Source: Polynucleobacter sp. (GTDB taxonomy: Bacteria; Pseudomonadota; Gammaproteobacteria; Burkholderiales; Burkholderiaceae). From it: 64,000 nucleotides of DNA. The stretch is from positions 62,001 through 126,000 of the forward strand of contig JAHEBW010000046.1 in the NCBI GenBank assembly GCA_024642065.1. Reading direction: 5' to 3'. Shown in pieces: positions 18,129 through 26,320 of the stretch. Each line of letters opens with the position of its first letter. Position 1 is the stretch's first letter. The translations under genes were made by a program, and so were the position numbers. The notes beneath the pieces are model-generated. The model was given only the letters and a program-made list of their open reading frames with translations, was not told the origin of the DNA and made no database searches.

Positions 18129-18130
18129 AT

Positions 18131-19129
18131 TTAGTCAGCCTGAATCTTCGCCTTGCCAACGATCTCTTTCCAGATGCGTTGCTCTCTAGCAATGAAATTA
18201 GCAAAGTCTTTGCTTGGCGCTCCGCCGCTAACAGCTTCATCAGCAGCAAAACGTTCTGTTACAGCATTAGAACGCAATGCTTTTTGAGCTTCCTCTTGAA
18301 TCTTCTTCACAATAGCTGGTGGCGTACCTGCTGGAGCCATGATGCCGTACCACTGTGATGTTTCAAAATCTTTGAAACCCATCTCAGCAACTGTTGGCAC
18401 ATCTGGCATTGATTTCAAACGAGTTGGCGCGCCAACTGCAATAGCTCTTAATTTTCCAGAGCGGATATGTGGTGCTAAAGCTGGCAAGCCTGCAGATGAA
18501 GCTTGTGTGCGACCTGCGATTAAGTCTGTTAATTGTGGGCCTGTACCGCGGTATGGAATGTGTGTCATGAACATACCAGTTACTAGCTTTAAGTATTCCA
18601 TCGCTAAGTGACCAGCACTTGCATTGCCTGCTGAGCCATAACTTAATTGACCAGGATGTTTCTTCACATAAGCCACAAACTCTCTAAAGTTTTTAGCTGG
18701 TACATCTGGATGGATCACAAACATATTTGGAACTTTTGCTAGCAGGGTAACTGGCACAAAGTCTCTGTTGACGTCATATGGTTGGTTAGCAAGCATGTAT
18801 GGGTTAACAGCTAAAGTACCTACGTGACCCAAAATGATTGTGTGACCATCTGGTGCTGCCTTTGATACTTCTTGCATAGCAACCACACCTGCGCCACCCG
18901 GTTTGTTTTCTACGAAAACACTTTGACCAAGCGCTTTTGTCATTTCAGCAGCAACTGAACGAGCAACAATCTCAGATGTTCCGCCTGGCGCAAATGGCAC
19001 CACAAATCGAACTGGTTTTGTTGGCCAAGCAACATCTTGAGCAACCGCATGGCTGCCGTATGCAGTCGCTAGTGCTAAACCACCTGTTTTGATTAAAAAA
19101 TCGCGTCTGTTGTTATTCATCTCACTCAT
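18131..19129 (-). CDS. TctC-type receptor with twin-arginine signal, linked to tcuAB
   Basis: Bug-family receptor of 332 residues. The N-terminus MSEMNNNRRDFLIKTGGLAL has a twin-arginine motif and cleavage near AVAQD, predicting Tat export. Body motifs: VRFVVPFAPGGTSEIVARSV and VFVENKPGGAGVVAMQEV. I use ATG 19129 with AGGAG six bases upstream. First of three tightly spaced genes (receptor-tcuA-tcuB), so the ligand is probably tricarballylate or a close analogue; the membrane channel must come from elsewhere, for example tctBA in this window. A LysR gene lies 78 bases upstream. Confidence 0.9.
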   Translation of the reverse strand: MSEMNNNRRDFLIKTGGLALATAYGSHAVAQDVAWPTKPVRFVVPFAPGGTSEIVARSVAAEMTKALGQSVFVENKPGGAGVVAMQEVSKAAPDGHTIILGHVGTLAVNPYMLANQPYDVNRDFVPVTLLAKVPNMFVIHPDVPAKNFREFVAYVKKHPGQLSYGSAGNASAGHLAMEYLKLVTGMFMTHIPYRGTGPQLTDLIAGRTQASSAGLPALAPHIRSGKLRAIAVGAPTRLKSMPDVPTVAEMGFKDFETSQWYGIMAPAGTPPAIVKKIQEEAQKALRSNAVTERFAADEAVSGGAPSKDFANFIAREQRIWKEIVGKAKIQAD

Positions 19130-19207
19130 TCATTGCTCCTTTACTGATTGTTTATTAATTTAGTTGTACAAACATTGCTTGCCTAGTCCGTTAAGACTAT
19201 TGCACTA

Positions 19208-20176
19208 TCACAATTTGTTATATCCACCCAATAGACTACTACCTTTCCAGGCCCCTGATATAGCTAGGGTTTCTACGCACTCTTTGACCAAAACCCTTGC
19301 TGCAAGGGCTGATGGGGACAATTCATCATCTGACAAACTGCATAAAAGACTAGGTCTAAATATAGATTGATCTTTGATTTCTGAAATGGCGAGCTTCGAA
19401 GAAAAATCTGGGATCTTGACTACTGCACCCCAAGGTTGAATCGTGTGCCCTAAGCCTGCAACCACTGAAGCCATGAGTAAATCAAGCGAATCTATCTCTG
19501 CAACCACTTTAGGTTTTATTTTTGTTTGGGCAAATGCCAAATCAATGGCTTGTCGAAGACCATGACCCGCTGTTGGCAGTATCAATGGCAAATCCTTGAG
19601 AGCCTGCAAGCCAACTTTCTCAATCGCCTTTTCAGCAGGCTGATTAGCGACTTTCTTAGAAGAGTTCTGGCGACTACCAATCACAAACAACTTTTCTTGC
19701 AACAAGGGAGTAACACTCCAGCGTTTAGCATCTTTGTCATTAAAAAGAATGGCTAAATCTATCTGTCGAGCATTAAGCATTTGAGTCAAATGCCCGGACA
19801 TGCCTTCTACGATGTGCAATCTCACATCTGGATACTTCTCTTTCATCGATAACATCAATGGCAGACCCACAAGCGCGCAGATGGATGGTGATAAGCCAAT
19901 ACTCACTGATCCAGTGAGTCTCGCTTGTTTAGCTACTCTTGCGGCTTCTTCTGCATGCCTAAGAGCCAACACAGCCTCTCTATAAAAAGCAACGCCCGGT
20001 TCAGTCAAGCTAACACCGCGATTACTCCTATTGAGCAATCTTGTTGATAGCTCGGCCTCTAATCTGGATATTTGTTGGCTCAATGCTGGTTGCACCATAT
20101 CGAGCTGAATCGCTGCCTGACTCATGGTGCCGCAATCAACTACCGCAACAAAATATTTGAGTTGTTTTAGTTCCAT
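19208..20176 (-). CDS. LysR-family regulator, probable regulator of the tcu genes
   Basis: LysR-family regulator, 322 residues from the usual MELKQLKYFVAVVDCGTMSQ start; the recognition helix is in DMVQPALSQQISRLE. An upstream start at 20221 would add 15 residues absent from LysR proteins. No Shine-Dalgarno is visible before 20176. The gene is upstream of, and on the same strand as, the receptor-tcuA-tcuB genes, and divergent from the chromate transporter. By position it resembles TcuR, but control of the chromate genes is also possible. Confidence 0.85.
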   Translation of the reverse strand: MELKQLKYFVAVVDCGTMSQAAIQLDMVQPALSQQISRLEAELSTRLLNRSNRGVSLTEPGVAFYREAVLALRHAEEAARVAKQARLTGSVSIGLSPSICALVGLPLMLSMKEKYPDVRLHIVEGMSGHLTQMLNARQIDLAILFNDKDAKRWSVTPLLQEKLFVIGSRQNSSKKVANQPAEKAIEKVGLQALKDLPLILPTAGHGLRQAIDLAFAQTKIKPKVVAEIDSLDLLMASVVAGLGHTIQPWGAVVKIPDFSSKLAISEIKDQSIFRPSLLCSLSDDELSPSALAARVLVKECVETLAISGAWKGSSLLGGYNKL

Positions 20177-20254
20177 ATTTATAAAAAAGTAGTTATCGTT
20201 AAGACAATACTGCAAAAGCACTCAAATTACCTAAAACTCAATCAGGACAGCATT

Positions 20255-20812
20255 TTGGAACGTCAACAACCACAATCTTGCAAAGAAATCTTTTGGAGAT
20301 TTTCATGGTTAGCGCTTCAAGGTTTTGGCGGTGTTTTCCCGGTTGCCCAAAAAGAATTGGTAGAAAAGCACCGGTGGTTAACAAAAGAAGAGTTCGTGGA
20401 AGATTGGGCTGTAGCCCAAGTAATGCCTGGCCCGAATGTCGTCAATTTAGGACTCATTGTTGGTAACCGCTACTTTGGCTTAAAGGGTGGCTTAGCGGCA
20501 CTTCTTGGATTGCTCTTGTTTCCGCTGTGCTTGGTGCTTGTTTTAATTTTCTTTTACTCAAGCATCAGTAACAACCCATATGTTATTGGTGCGCTAAAGG
20601 GCATGGCTGCGGTTGCTGCAGGATTGATTGCAGGGACATCGCTCAAACTAGCGAGTACGTTTAAAAAACATCCTCTGAAGCGTCCTTTGTGTTGGTTGAT
20701 TGTTGCCTTGTGTTTCATTGGGGTGACATATTTCAAACTATCACTTGTTTATGCACTTCTCATTTTTGGTTCTAGTGCCATGTTCCTAACTTATCGAAAG
20801 CTAGATTCATGA
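20255..20812 (+). CDS. short-chain chromate transporter, first half
   Basis: N-terminal half-type ChrA protein of 185 residues. Family motif FGGVFPVAQKELVEK followed by VAQVMPGPNVVNLG (the VMPGP motif), then four to five membrane helices. Start is TTG 20255 with AGGA seven bases upstream; no ATG precedes the conserved region. Short ChrA proteins work as a pair with an inverted-topology partner, here encoded by the next gene, overlapping by ATGA. Chromate is taken up by mistake through sulfate carriers; ChrA exports it. The substrate in unpolluted water bacteria is not settled. Confidence 0.88.
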   Translation: MERQQPQSCKEIFWRFSWLALQGFGGVFPVAQKELVEKHRWLTKEEFVEDWAVAQVMPGPNVVNLGLIVGNRYFGLKGGLAALLGLLLFPLCLVLVLIFFYSSISNNPYVIGALKGMAAVAAGLIAGTSLKLASTFKKHPLKRPLCWLIVALCFIGVTYFKLSLVYALLIFGSSAMFLTYRKLDS

Positions 20813-21393
20813 TCACCATGGGATTCATAGATTGGTTGAGCCTATTTTTAAATATGGCATCTTTGTCATTGATGGCTGTTGGTGGAGCTATTACGCTGGC
20901 CCCGGAGATGCAAAGATTCTTAGTGCTTGAAAAAGGCTGGATCAACGATCTTCAATTTAACGCATCGATTGCCATTGCCCAAGCTTCACCAGGACCTAAT
21001 TTATTGTTTGTGGCCTTATTTGGTTGGCATGTTGGCCTCAATGCCACACAGGAAATTTATTTTCAGCCGATCCTTGGTTTGATGGGGGCGCTGATCGCTT
21101 TGTTTGGCATTTTGATACCAAGCACCACATTAACTTTCTTTGCGGCTCAATGGGCTCAAAAAAATAAAGAACTAAAAGTAGTTAGAGCTTTTAAGCAAGG
21201 GATGGCGCCTATAGTCATCAGCATGCTACTCGCAACCTGCTGGTTATTAACAACCCCTCACAGAGATTTATTACTTGATTGGCCGCTGTTACTGTTAGCC
21301 AGTTTGATTGCGCTATTAACACTCAAAACCAAAATTCATATTCTTTGGATGCTGGCATTCGGAGCGATCTTAGGTGCGCTAGGTCTTGTATAA
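20809..21393 (+). CDS. short-chain chromate transporter, second half
   Basis: Partner of the preceding gene, 194 residues. It repeats the family elements: SLMAVGGAITLAPEMQRF and ASIAIAQASPGPNLLFVALFGW, with SPGPN in place of the first half's MPGPN. Translation is coupled by ATGA. Together the two give the ten-or-so helices of a long-chain ChrA. Transcription is divergent from the LysR gene at 19208. Confidence 0.88.
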   Translation: MITMGFIDWLSLFLNMASLSLMAVGGAITLAPEMQRFLVLEKGWINDLQFNASIAIAQASPGPNLLFVALFGWHVGLNATQEIYFQPILGLMGALIALFGILIPSTTLTFFAAQWAQKNKELKVVRAFKQGMAPIVISMLLATCWLLTTPHRDLLLDWPLLLLASLIALLTLKTKIHILWMLAFGAILGALGLV

Positions 21394-21455
21394 GCACTAC
21401 AAAGAATAATTAAAAAAAAGCTAATAAAACAAGCAACAAAAAAGAACAAAAAGAA

Positions 21456-21479
21456 AAACCCACGCAAAAGCGTGGGTTT
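21456..21479. terminator. bidirectional terminator between chrA pair and the SGNH-like gene
   Basis: Stem AAACCCACGC/GCGTGGGTTT with an AAAA loop. On the minus strand it is followed by TTCTTTTTGTTC, so it chiefly ends the secreted-protein gene at 21516. Confidence 0.85.
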
Positions 21480-21515
21480 CCGTTCTAACTTAATTTAATA
21501 ATCTGGCCAGATAAC

Positions 21516-22331
21516 TTATCTACCTAAATAAGTCTTTAATGTATCTTGAGCCACATTTTGTAAATGTTGAGCAACCTCTGGTGTCAAGCCTGCATTGTAT
21601 TTAAGGCCCACTGGGCTTACTTTAAATAAAGCACCGTAAGTCACTAAACCTGCTAAATATGTTCCCGCCAAGCTTGGATGACGTTTGTCAGAAGCATATA
21701 AATTAATCTCTGGCTTTAATGCGATTGATTTGGCAAAAGCTAAACCAGCTGGGATAACCATGGCTTTGTGTGTGTTCGCCATCTTTGTATAGGCATCTGC
21801 CAATTGCTGTGTCATCTCTGGTTTATCTTGATACGCCCATGACATAAAGAAAACTGGTTCTGCATCATTTTTGCGAACCGTTTTGACGTGTTTCTTGGCA
21901 TATTCTACAAAAGTCACTTTTAGTTGGTCATGGATTGGGCATTGGCTGCAATCCATCATGACTGCCACATCAAAAACTTTGCCTGTAGGCGGATTAAAAA
22001 CCACTTCATTTTTAGTGGTGAATGAGTATCTACCAATGCCATCCGGTCTGAAGTAAGAGGCCATGTCGTGCCAATCTAAACCTGAACCACTGATAGAAAC
22101 AGAAACGCCATTGTATTTATGACCTTTCATACCCTCGATGACCATTTCACGGATATGACCATGCATGCTGTTGTTGTAATAGAAAAAACTGTTACCCGCA
22201 TAAAGTACTTTGCCTGGAACTTCTTTGAGTTGCTTAGTTTGCAGAGCCTCCGCAGATGCAAAGGAGGCCGCTAAACCAAGGCCCGTAAAAACTAATGCTC
22301 GAACTACTCTAAAAAAATTGAATGATTTCAT
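21516..22331 (-). CDS. secreted SGNH/GDSL-hydrolase-like protein
   Basis: Predicted 271-residue exported protein: signal peptide ending FASA, then a mature protein that begins near KVLYAGNSFFYYNNSMHG. AGNSF sits where SGNH hydrolases have the GDS nucleophile block, and DKRHPSLAGTYLAG matches the C-terminal Asp-x-x-His block, so an SGNH fold with Ser, Asp and His is likely. The protein is flanked by terminators on both sides and stands alone. ATG 22331 has GGAG five bases upstream; an adjacent GTG (22334) is too close to it. Substrate is unknown; esterase or carbohydrate deacetylase activity would be typical. Confidence 0.7.
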   Translation of the reverse strand: MKSFNFFRVVRALVFTGLGLAASFASAEALQTKQLKEVPGKVLYAGNSFFYYNNSMHGHIREMVIEGMKGHKYNGVSVSISGSGLDWHDMASYFRPDGIGRYSFTTKNEVVFNPPTGKVFDVAVMMDCSQCPIHDQLKVTFVEYAKKHVKTVRKNDAEPVFFMSWAYQDKPEMTQQLADAYTKMANTHKAMVIPAGLAFAKSIALKPEINLYASDKRHPSLAGTYLAGLVTYGALFKVSPVGLKYNAGLTPEVAQHLQNVAQDTLKTYLGR

Positions 22332-22416
22332 CACATCTCCTCTAGTTATGAAGTCATGCTACGACTAATTCACAAGCCCAACAAGTTAGTAGAAACAACT
22401 AGATCAAGAATGAAAA

Positions 22417-22438
22417 AACCCACTCCGAAGAGTGGGTT
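22417..22438 (-). terminator. terminator of the porin gene
   Basis: Stem AACCCACTC/GAGTGGGTT closed by a CGAA tetraloop, followed on the minus strand by six T. Located 60 bases beyond the porin stop codon. Confidence 0.88.
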
Positions 22439-22498
22439 CTATTTACTGCTTAGCACTTACGTACTAGCTAATTTCAAACTGGCTAGGCCAGCGAGGAA

Positions 22499-23566
22499 TT
22501 AGAAAGCGTGGTTAACACCAATCAAATATGTTTTTGAATCTTTGTCTGTTGCGTTATTTGTGCTTTGATCAGCATAAGCAACATAACCAGTAGTGCGCTT
22601 GCTAAATGCTTTTGACAATGCTAATTTGTAACCGTCAACATCACCAGAGTTATTAGCTACATCATACTCATTCTTGTAGTAAACGCCGTGAGCAGTTACC
22701 CCAGAACCCAATACTGCTAAAGGAGCTGATACTGAGAAGATTGTCTGAGTTAAATCACCCTTAGTTGCAACTGTTGCTTCTGTAGCTGCCTCTCTTACGC
22801 TACGATAAGCACCAACTGCTGCGAAACCAAAGTTGTACTTAGCACCGTATGTTGTTTCTTTTTGGTCATAAGTCGCTGAAATTTTCTTTTCAACTGTACC
22901 TGCATAAACACCAAGGTTGCCTGCCTCATATTGAACGTAAGCAGAAGTTAAGCGACCGTTCTGTGCTTCAGCAGTAGTTGTAGCATCTGCGTTAGAGTGA
23001 CCAAGTTGAGCTGATAAACCAGCAAATGTTGGAGTTGTATAGCGAACCACTTTGGCTACGTCAGTACCCAAGTTGCTAGATGCATCAGAGAAGTTACCAG
23101 CTTGACCAACTGTTGAGTCAAGGCCCTGAGCACCAGTGATATCAGTTGTACCCACACGGATAGAACCTAATTTAACTGATGACAAACCAACCCAAGCTTC
23201 ACGGTTGAAAACTGAGTTTGTAGTTGAAACAGTGCCTGCAGGCGTATAAGACTGAGCGTTGCCAGATAATGAAGCAGATGTTCCAGCGAATGTAGATGTA
23301 TTAGTACCTAACTTGCCTGAAGTAGCATCAAGTCTTGATTCCAATTGGAATTCAGCTTTCAAACCACCACCTAGGTCTTCAGTACCCTTGAAACCAATGC
23401 GTGAAGTTGATAAACCAGACTCACCCATTGCAGAGTTTGCACCTGTGCTGCCAGTTTCACCAGAAGCCCAGTTTAAGTCTACGTTACCGTAAACAGTTAC
23501 TGATGACTGAGCTTGTGCGCCAGCAACCATTGCCATTGCAGCAGTAGCGATTAATAATTTTTTCAT
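22499..23566 (-). CDS. general porin, Burkholderiales type
   Basis: Outer-membrane porin of 355 residues. Sec signal peptide MKKLLIATAAMAMVAGAQA, then QSSVTVYGNVDLNW, the typical first strand of neisserial/burkholderial porins. GFKGTEDLGGGLKAEFQLES follows, with the loop 3 region near VFNREAWVGLSSVKLGSIRVG, and the C-terminus is GVNHAF with terminal Phe. It would form a trimeric 16-stranded channel for small hydrophilic solutes. GGAG lies eight bases before the ATG. The gene has its own terminator and an unusually long upstream region shared with the divergent Sel1-repeat gene, as expected for a highly expressed, regulated porin. Confidence 0.93.
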   Translation of the reverse strand: MKKLLIATAAMAMVAGAQAQSSVTVYGNVDLNWASGETGSTGANSAMGESGLSTSRIGFKGTEDLGGGLKAEFQLESRLDATSGKLGTNTSTFAGTSASLSGNAQSYTPAGTVSTTNSVFNREAWVGLSSVKLGSIRVGTTDITGAQGLDSTVGQAGNFSDASSNLGTDVAKVVRYTTPTFAGLSAQLGHSNADATTTAEAQNGRLTSAYVQYEAGNLGVYAGTVEKKISATYDQKETTYGAKYNFGFAAVGAYRSVREAATEATVATKGDLTQTIFSVSAPLAVLGSGVTAHGVYYKNEYDVANNSGDVDGYKLALSKAFSKRTTGYVAYADQSTNNATDKDSKTYLIGVNHAF

Positions 23567-23809
23567 TCGTAAATCTCCAAAAATGTGAAATAAACGTACC
23601 TAGTTCTTTTAGGGACTTAGGTATATTGCTCCTAGTTAAAGACTGCTCTTAGGTGCTTGCGGGTCTGAACCCCATTGTTTCTGTCGATTTTCACTTCTTT
23701 TCCAAGTAGTGTTGCATCTGTGCAACAAACTTAATTTTTTTGTCTATATTTCAAGGGAAAATAGGTGTTAAATACATATTAACCCTAATAAATATGGTGG
23801 TTTTGTCAC
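23567..23809. other. divergent control region between porin and Sel1-repeat gene
   Basis: 243 bases without a gene. It holds a 16-base inverted repeat GTTGCA-TCTG-TGCAAC (23711-23726) and an A/T-rich tract toward the Sel1-repeat gene. No match to a named operator was recognised. Confidence 0.4.
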
Positions 23810-25444
23810 ATGGCAAGTAGATATTTTCTGAAACTTATGAAATTAGCCCGTTCTGGTGATGCTTTGGCGCAACAGAAAATAGGTGAAAATTACCTTATTG
23901 GCAGTGATGGTATACCTCAAAACCAACAAAATGCTTTGTTATGGCTTGAAAAAGCATTTGTAAGTGTAGGATTTATTGAGGATATTTCTATATTAGTGTC
24001 TGATCATTTGGATTTGGCCTTCAACCTATCCTCAGAGCAAGCACCTTTTGCATGGAAGTGCCTTTTAAGTGCTGCCAACACAGGCCACAGCAGAGCCAGA
24101 TGGTTGGTTGCTCAAGTTGTTGCGCACTTTAGCTTACGCAAACATGCTGGCTCTGCTGCCCCTATTACAGCAATGGCATTTACTCAGATGACTGAAAAGA
24201 ATTGGGCAGATGCTGGCGGCATGGAGAGCTTCAAAGTACATGCGCATCGCTATTTAGAAGAATTAGCGGATCTATCTTCATTTAAAGAACAAACTGCAGC
24301 ACAACGATTACTGTCTGAGTGTTTACATGATGGGCGATTGGGTGTGCTTGATGCTGCTCGAGCTAAAAAGATCATGATTCATTTAGCTATTAAGCCTAAT
24401 GAAGTAGGACTTAATAGCTTGCGTTCATTTGCAAGCAATATTGATGAAGATTTAATCCCTGCTCTTAAAGTCCATTTACCTCAATTGCTGTTGGCCAAGA
24501 AACCATCTGCCGATTATGTTTTGCTTTATTGGTCAGGCTGGAAATATCTAAATAATAGTGATGCATTAGAAATTGCAGCTGAACTTTCTTATACGCCAGC
24601 GCAATTAGCACTCGGTTTGCGCTTGGCAAAAATTGATCTAAAGGATCCAAGTGATATTAATGAGCAAACTACTGAAGTTGAAAGCGGCGGCAACGCTCGC
24701 TTGAAACGTGCAGTGTATTGGTTAAAGCAAGCTGCCAATAAAGGTGAGCGTGATGCTTGGTATGCCCTTGGTCTCATTAATCGTATGCCTCAATACTCGG
24801 CATACAGCGCTGAAGATAGTGATGCTTGCTTTGATAAGGCAGCTGATCTAGGTCACCCAGAAGCGCAATACCGCAAAGGTGCAGCTCTTTGGCGCAAGCG
24901 TAGCCAATCGGATGAGGATATTGTGGGCTTTCAGGCTTCTTATTGGATTTGGCATGCAGCGCAACAGGGGGTTAATGCAGCCCAAGAACTTTTATCGAAA
25001 GTGATGATCAGTTGCCCAGATGCGAATCAAAATCGATGGAGAGCTTTAGCGTTAGAAACTAGTAAAGCATTAAATGAAAGCTCGCATCGCTTCACAGGGG
25101 ACATGCTATTAATTTGTCATCGCGTGATTGTTGCCAATCAACTCAATCTATCTAAAGCGGAGTTGTTGCTCACGGATATTGCTAGCGCTCAACATGAACA
25201 TGGTGCTGTGATCGATATTAGGGAACACCTTCCCCGCTCAGTCCCCAAATTAATTTTGATTGAAACCCTAGAGCAACGTAAAGCCCTAATGATGGCTAGC
25301 AAAGCATTTGCAAATGCTTTTAGTAATTACATTGTTGATGAAGGTAATTTGAGGCAACGTCGTTATCGCCTAGAGAAATTAATGCAAATGCTGAATATCT
25401 CATCTGATGATCCTTCAGAAGAAGACTCTGAGGATATCGAGTAA
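23810..25444 (+). CDS. Sel1/TPR-like repeat protein, no signal peptide
   Basis: Protein of 544 residues made of helical repeats of the Sel1/TPR type. Clear units include ARSGDALAQQKIGENYLIGS near the N-terminus, AANKGERDAWYALGLINR and KAADLGHPEAQYRKGAALWR around residues 300-360, and AAQQGVNAAQELLSKVM. Repeats in the middle are degenerate. No signal peptide or membrane helix is visible, and the C-terminus is acidic (SSDDPSEEDSEDIE). Sel1 proteins act as scaffolds for protein complexes; the partner here is unknown. The gene converges on tatC with only 7 bases between the stops. Confidence 0.75.
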   Translation: MASRYFLKLMKLARSGDALAQQKIGENYLIGSDGIPQNQQNALLWLEKAFVSVGFIEDISILVSDHLDLAFNLSSEQAPFAWKCLLSAANTGHSRARWLVAQVVAHFSLRKHAGSAAPITAMAFTQMTEKNWADAGGMESFKVHAHRYLEELADLSSFKEQTAAQRLLSECLHDGRLGVLDAARAKKIMIHLAIKPNEVGLNSLRSFASNIDEDLIPALKVHLPQLLLAKKPSADYVLLYWSGWKYLNNSDALEIAAELSYTPAQLALGLRLAKIDLKDPSDINEQTTEVESGGNARLKRAVYWLKQAANKGERDAWYALGLINRMPQYSAYSAEDSDACFDKAADLGHPEAQYRKGAALWRKRSQSDEDIVGFQASYWIWHAAQQGVNAAQELLSKVMISCPDANQNRWRALALETSKALNESSHRFTGDMLLICHRVIVANQLNLSKAELLLTDIASAQHEHGAVIDIREHLPRSVPKLILIETLEQRKALMMASKAFANAFSNYIVDEGNLRQRRYRLEKLMQMLNISSDDPSEEDSEDIE

Positions 25445-25451
25445 GTATTAT

Positions 25452-26279
25452 TTAGAGACTATTAGAAGCTTGAGCTTCTGCTTCCTCTTTAGCTTCAGCT
25501 TCTAAATCAGCTGGATCTAATTTAGGCTCATAGAATCTAGAAACCAAAATACCCAACTCATAAAGAATACAAAGCGGAATAGCTAATAAAAGCTGAGACA
25601 AAATATCTGGTGGCGTTACAACAGCGGCAATCACAAATGCACCAACGATGATGTAAGGACGAATCTCTTTCAGTTTCTTAATCCTAACCATCCCCAACTT
25701 AACAAGAACCACAACCACAACAGGTACCTCGAAGGTTAAGCCGAAGGCCAAGAAAGTTGTCATAGCAAAGCTTAAGTATTTATCAATATCAGTCGCCATG
25801 TCAGCACCAAGTGGTGCGTTGTAATGCGCCATGAATTGAAATACTGTTGGGAATACCAAGAAATATGCAAACGCCATACCAGCAACAAATAGTAGATAGC
25901 TACTTGTAACGATTGGCAAAATCAAACGACGCTCATGGTTATACAAACCAGGAGCAATGAATGACCAAATTTGATACATGATGAATGGCAAGGCGCCCAA
26001 AAATGCCACCAACATCGTGACCTTCATTGGCACAAAGAATGAGCCAGTGACATCCGTCACAATCATCTTGCCGCCATTAGGCAATGCATCTAATAGGGGC
26101 TTTGAGAATAGGTGAAAAATATCTGGCGCCCAATATACCAAGCACAAGAAAACAAATAACAAAGCACCAACAGATTTAATTAAACGATCGCGCAACTCAA
26201 ACAAATGAGAAAGAAAGGTTTCTTGAATCCCATCTTCTTTTTCAGGTTGTTGAGAGTCTTGGCTTGAGTTCTGCGTCAT
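25452..26279 (-). CDS. tatC: twin-arginine translocase subunit TatC
   Basis: Six-helix membrane protein of 275 residues. Typical features: ETFLSHLFELRDRLIKS at the N-terminus (conserved Glu and Leu-Arg), GALPFIMYQIWSFIAPGLYNHE split across helix 2-3 with the conserved Phe/Glu, and VVTPPDILSQLLLAIPLCILYE near the last helices. TatC binds the RR signal of folded substrates. The C-terminus is extended and Glu/Ala-rich. The last gene of tatABC, downstream of hinT and the his genes. Two TTT receptors and probably other exported proteins in this window depend on it. Confidence 0.96.
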   Translation of the reverse strand: MTQNSSQDSQQPEKEDGIQETFLSHLFELRDRLIKSVGALLFVFLCLVYWAPDIFHLFSKPLLDALPNGGKMIVTDVTGSFFVPMKVTMLVAFLGALPFIMYQIWSFIAPGLYNHERRLILPIVTSSYLLFVAGMAFAYFLVFPTVFQFMAHYNAPLGADMATDIDKYLSFAMTTFLAFGLTFEVPVVVVVLVKLGMVRIKKLKEIRPYIIVGAFVIAAVVTPPDILSQLLLAIPLCILYELGILVSRFYEPKLDPADLEAEAKEEAEAQASNSL

Positions 26280-26320
26280 CTTTTAAATAATTTCTTTTAA
26301 ATTTATTTTTATCTTATTTT

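Noticed and set aside
23711..23726. GTTGCA-TCTG-TGCAAC palindrome in the porin control region as a named operator
   Set aside because: Short arms and no match to an operator I know; recorded only within the region entry.
25464..25479. AGAAGC-TTGA-GCTTCT hairpin as terminator of the Sel1-repeat gene
   Set aside because: It is explained by the Glu/Ala-rich 3' coding end of tatC; no T-tract follows.
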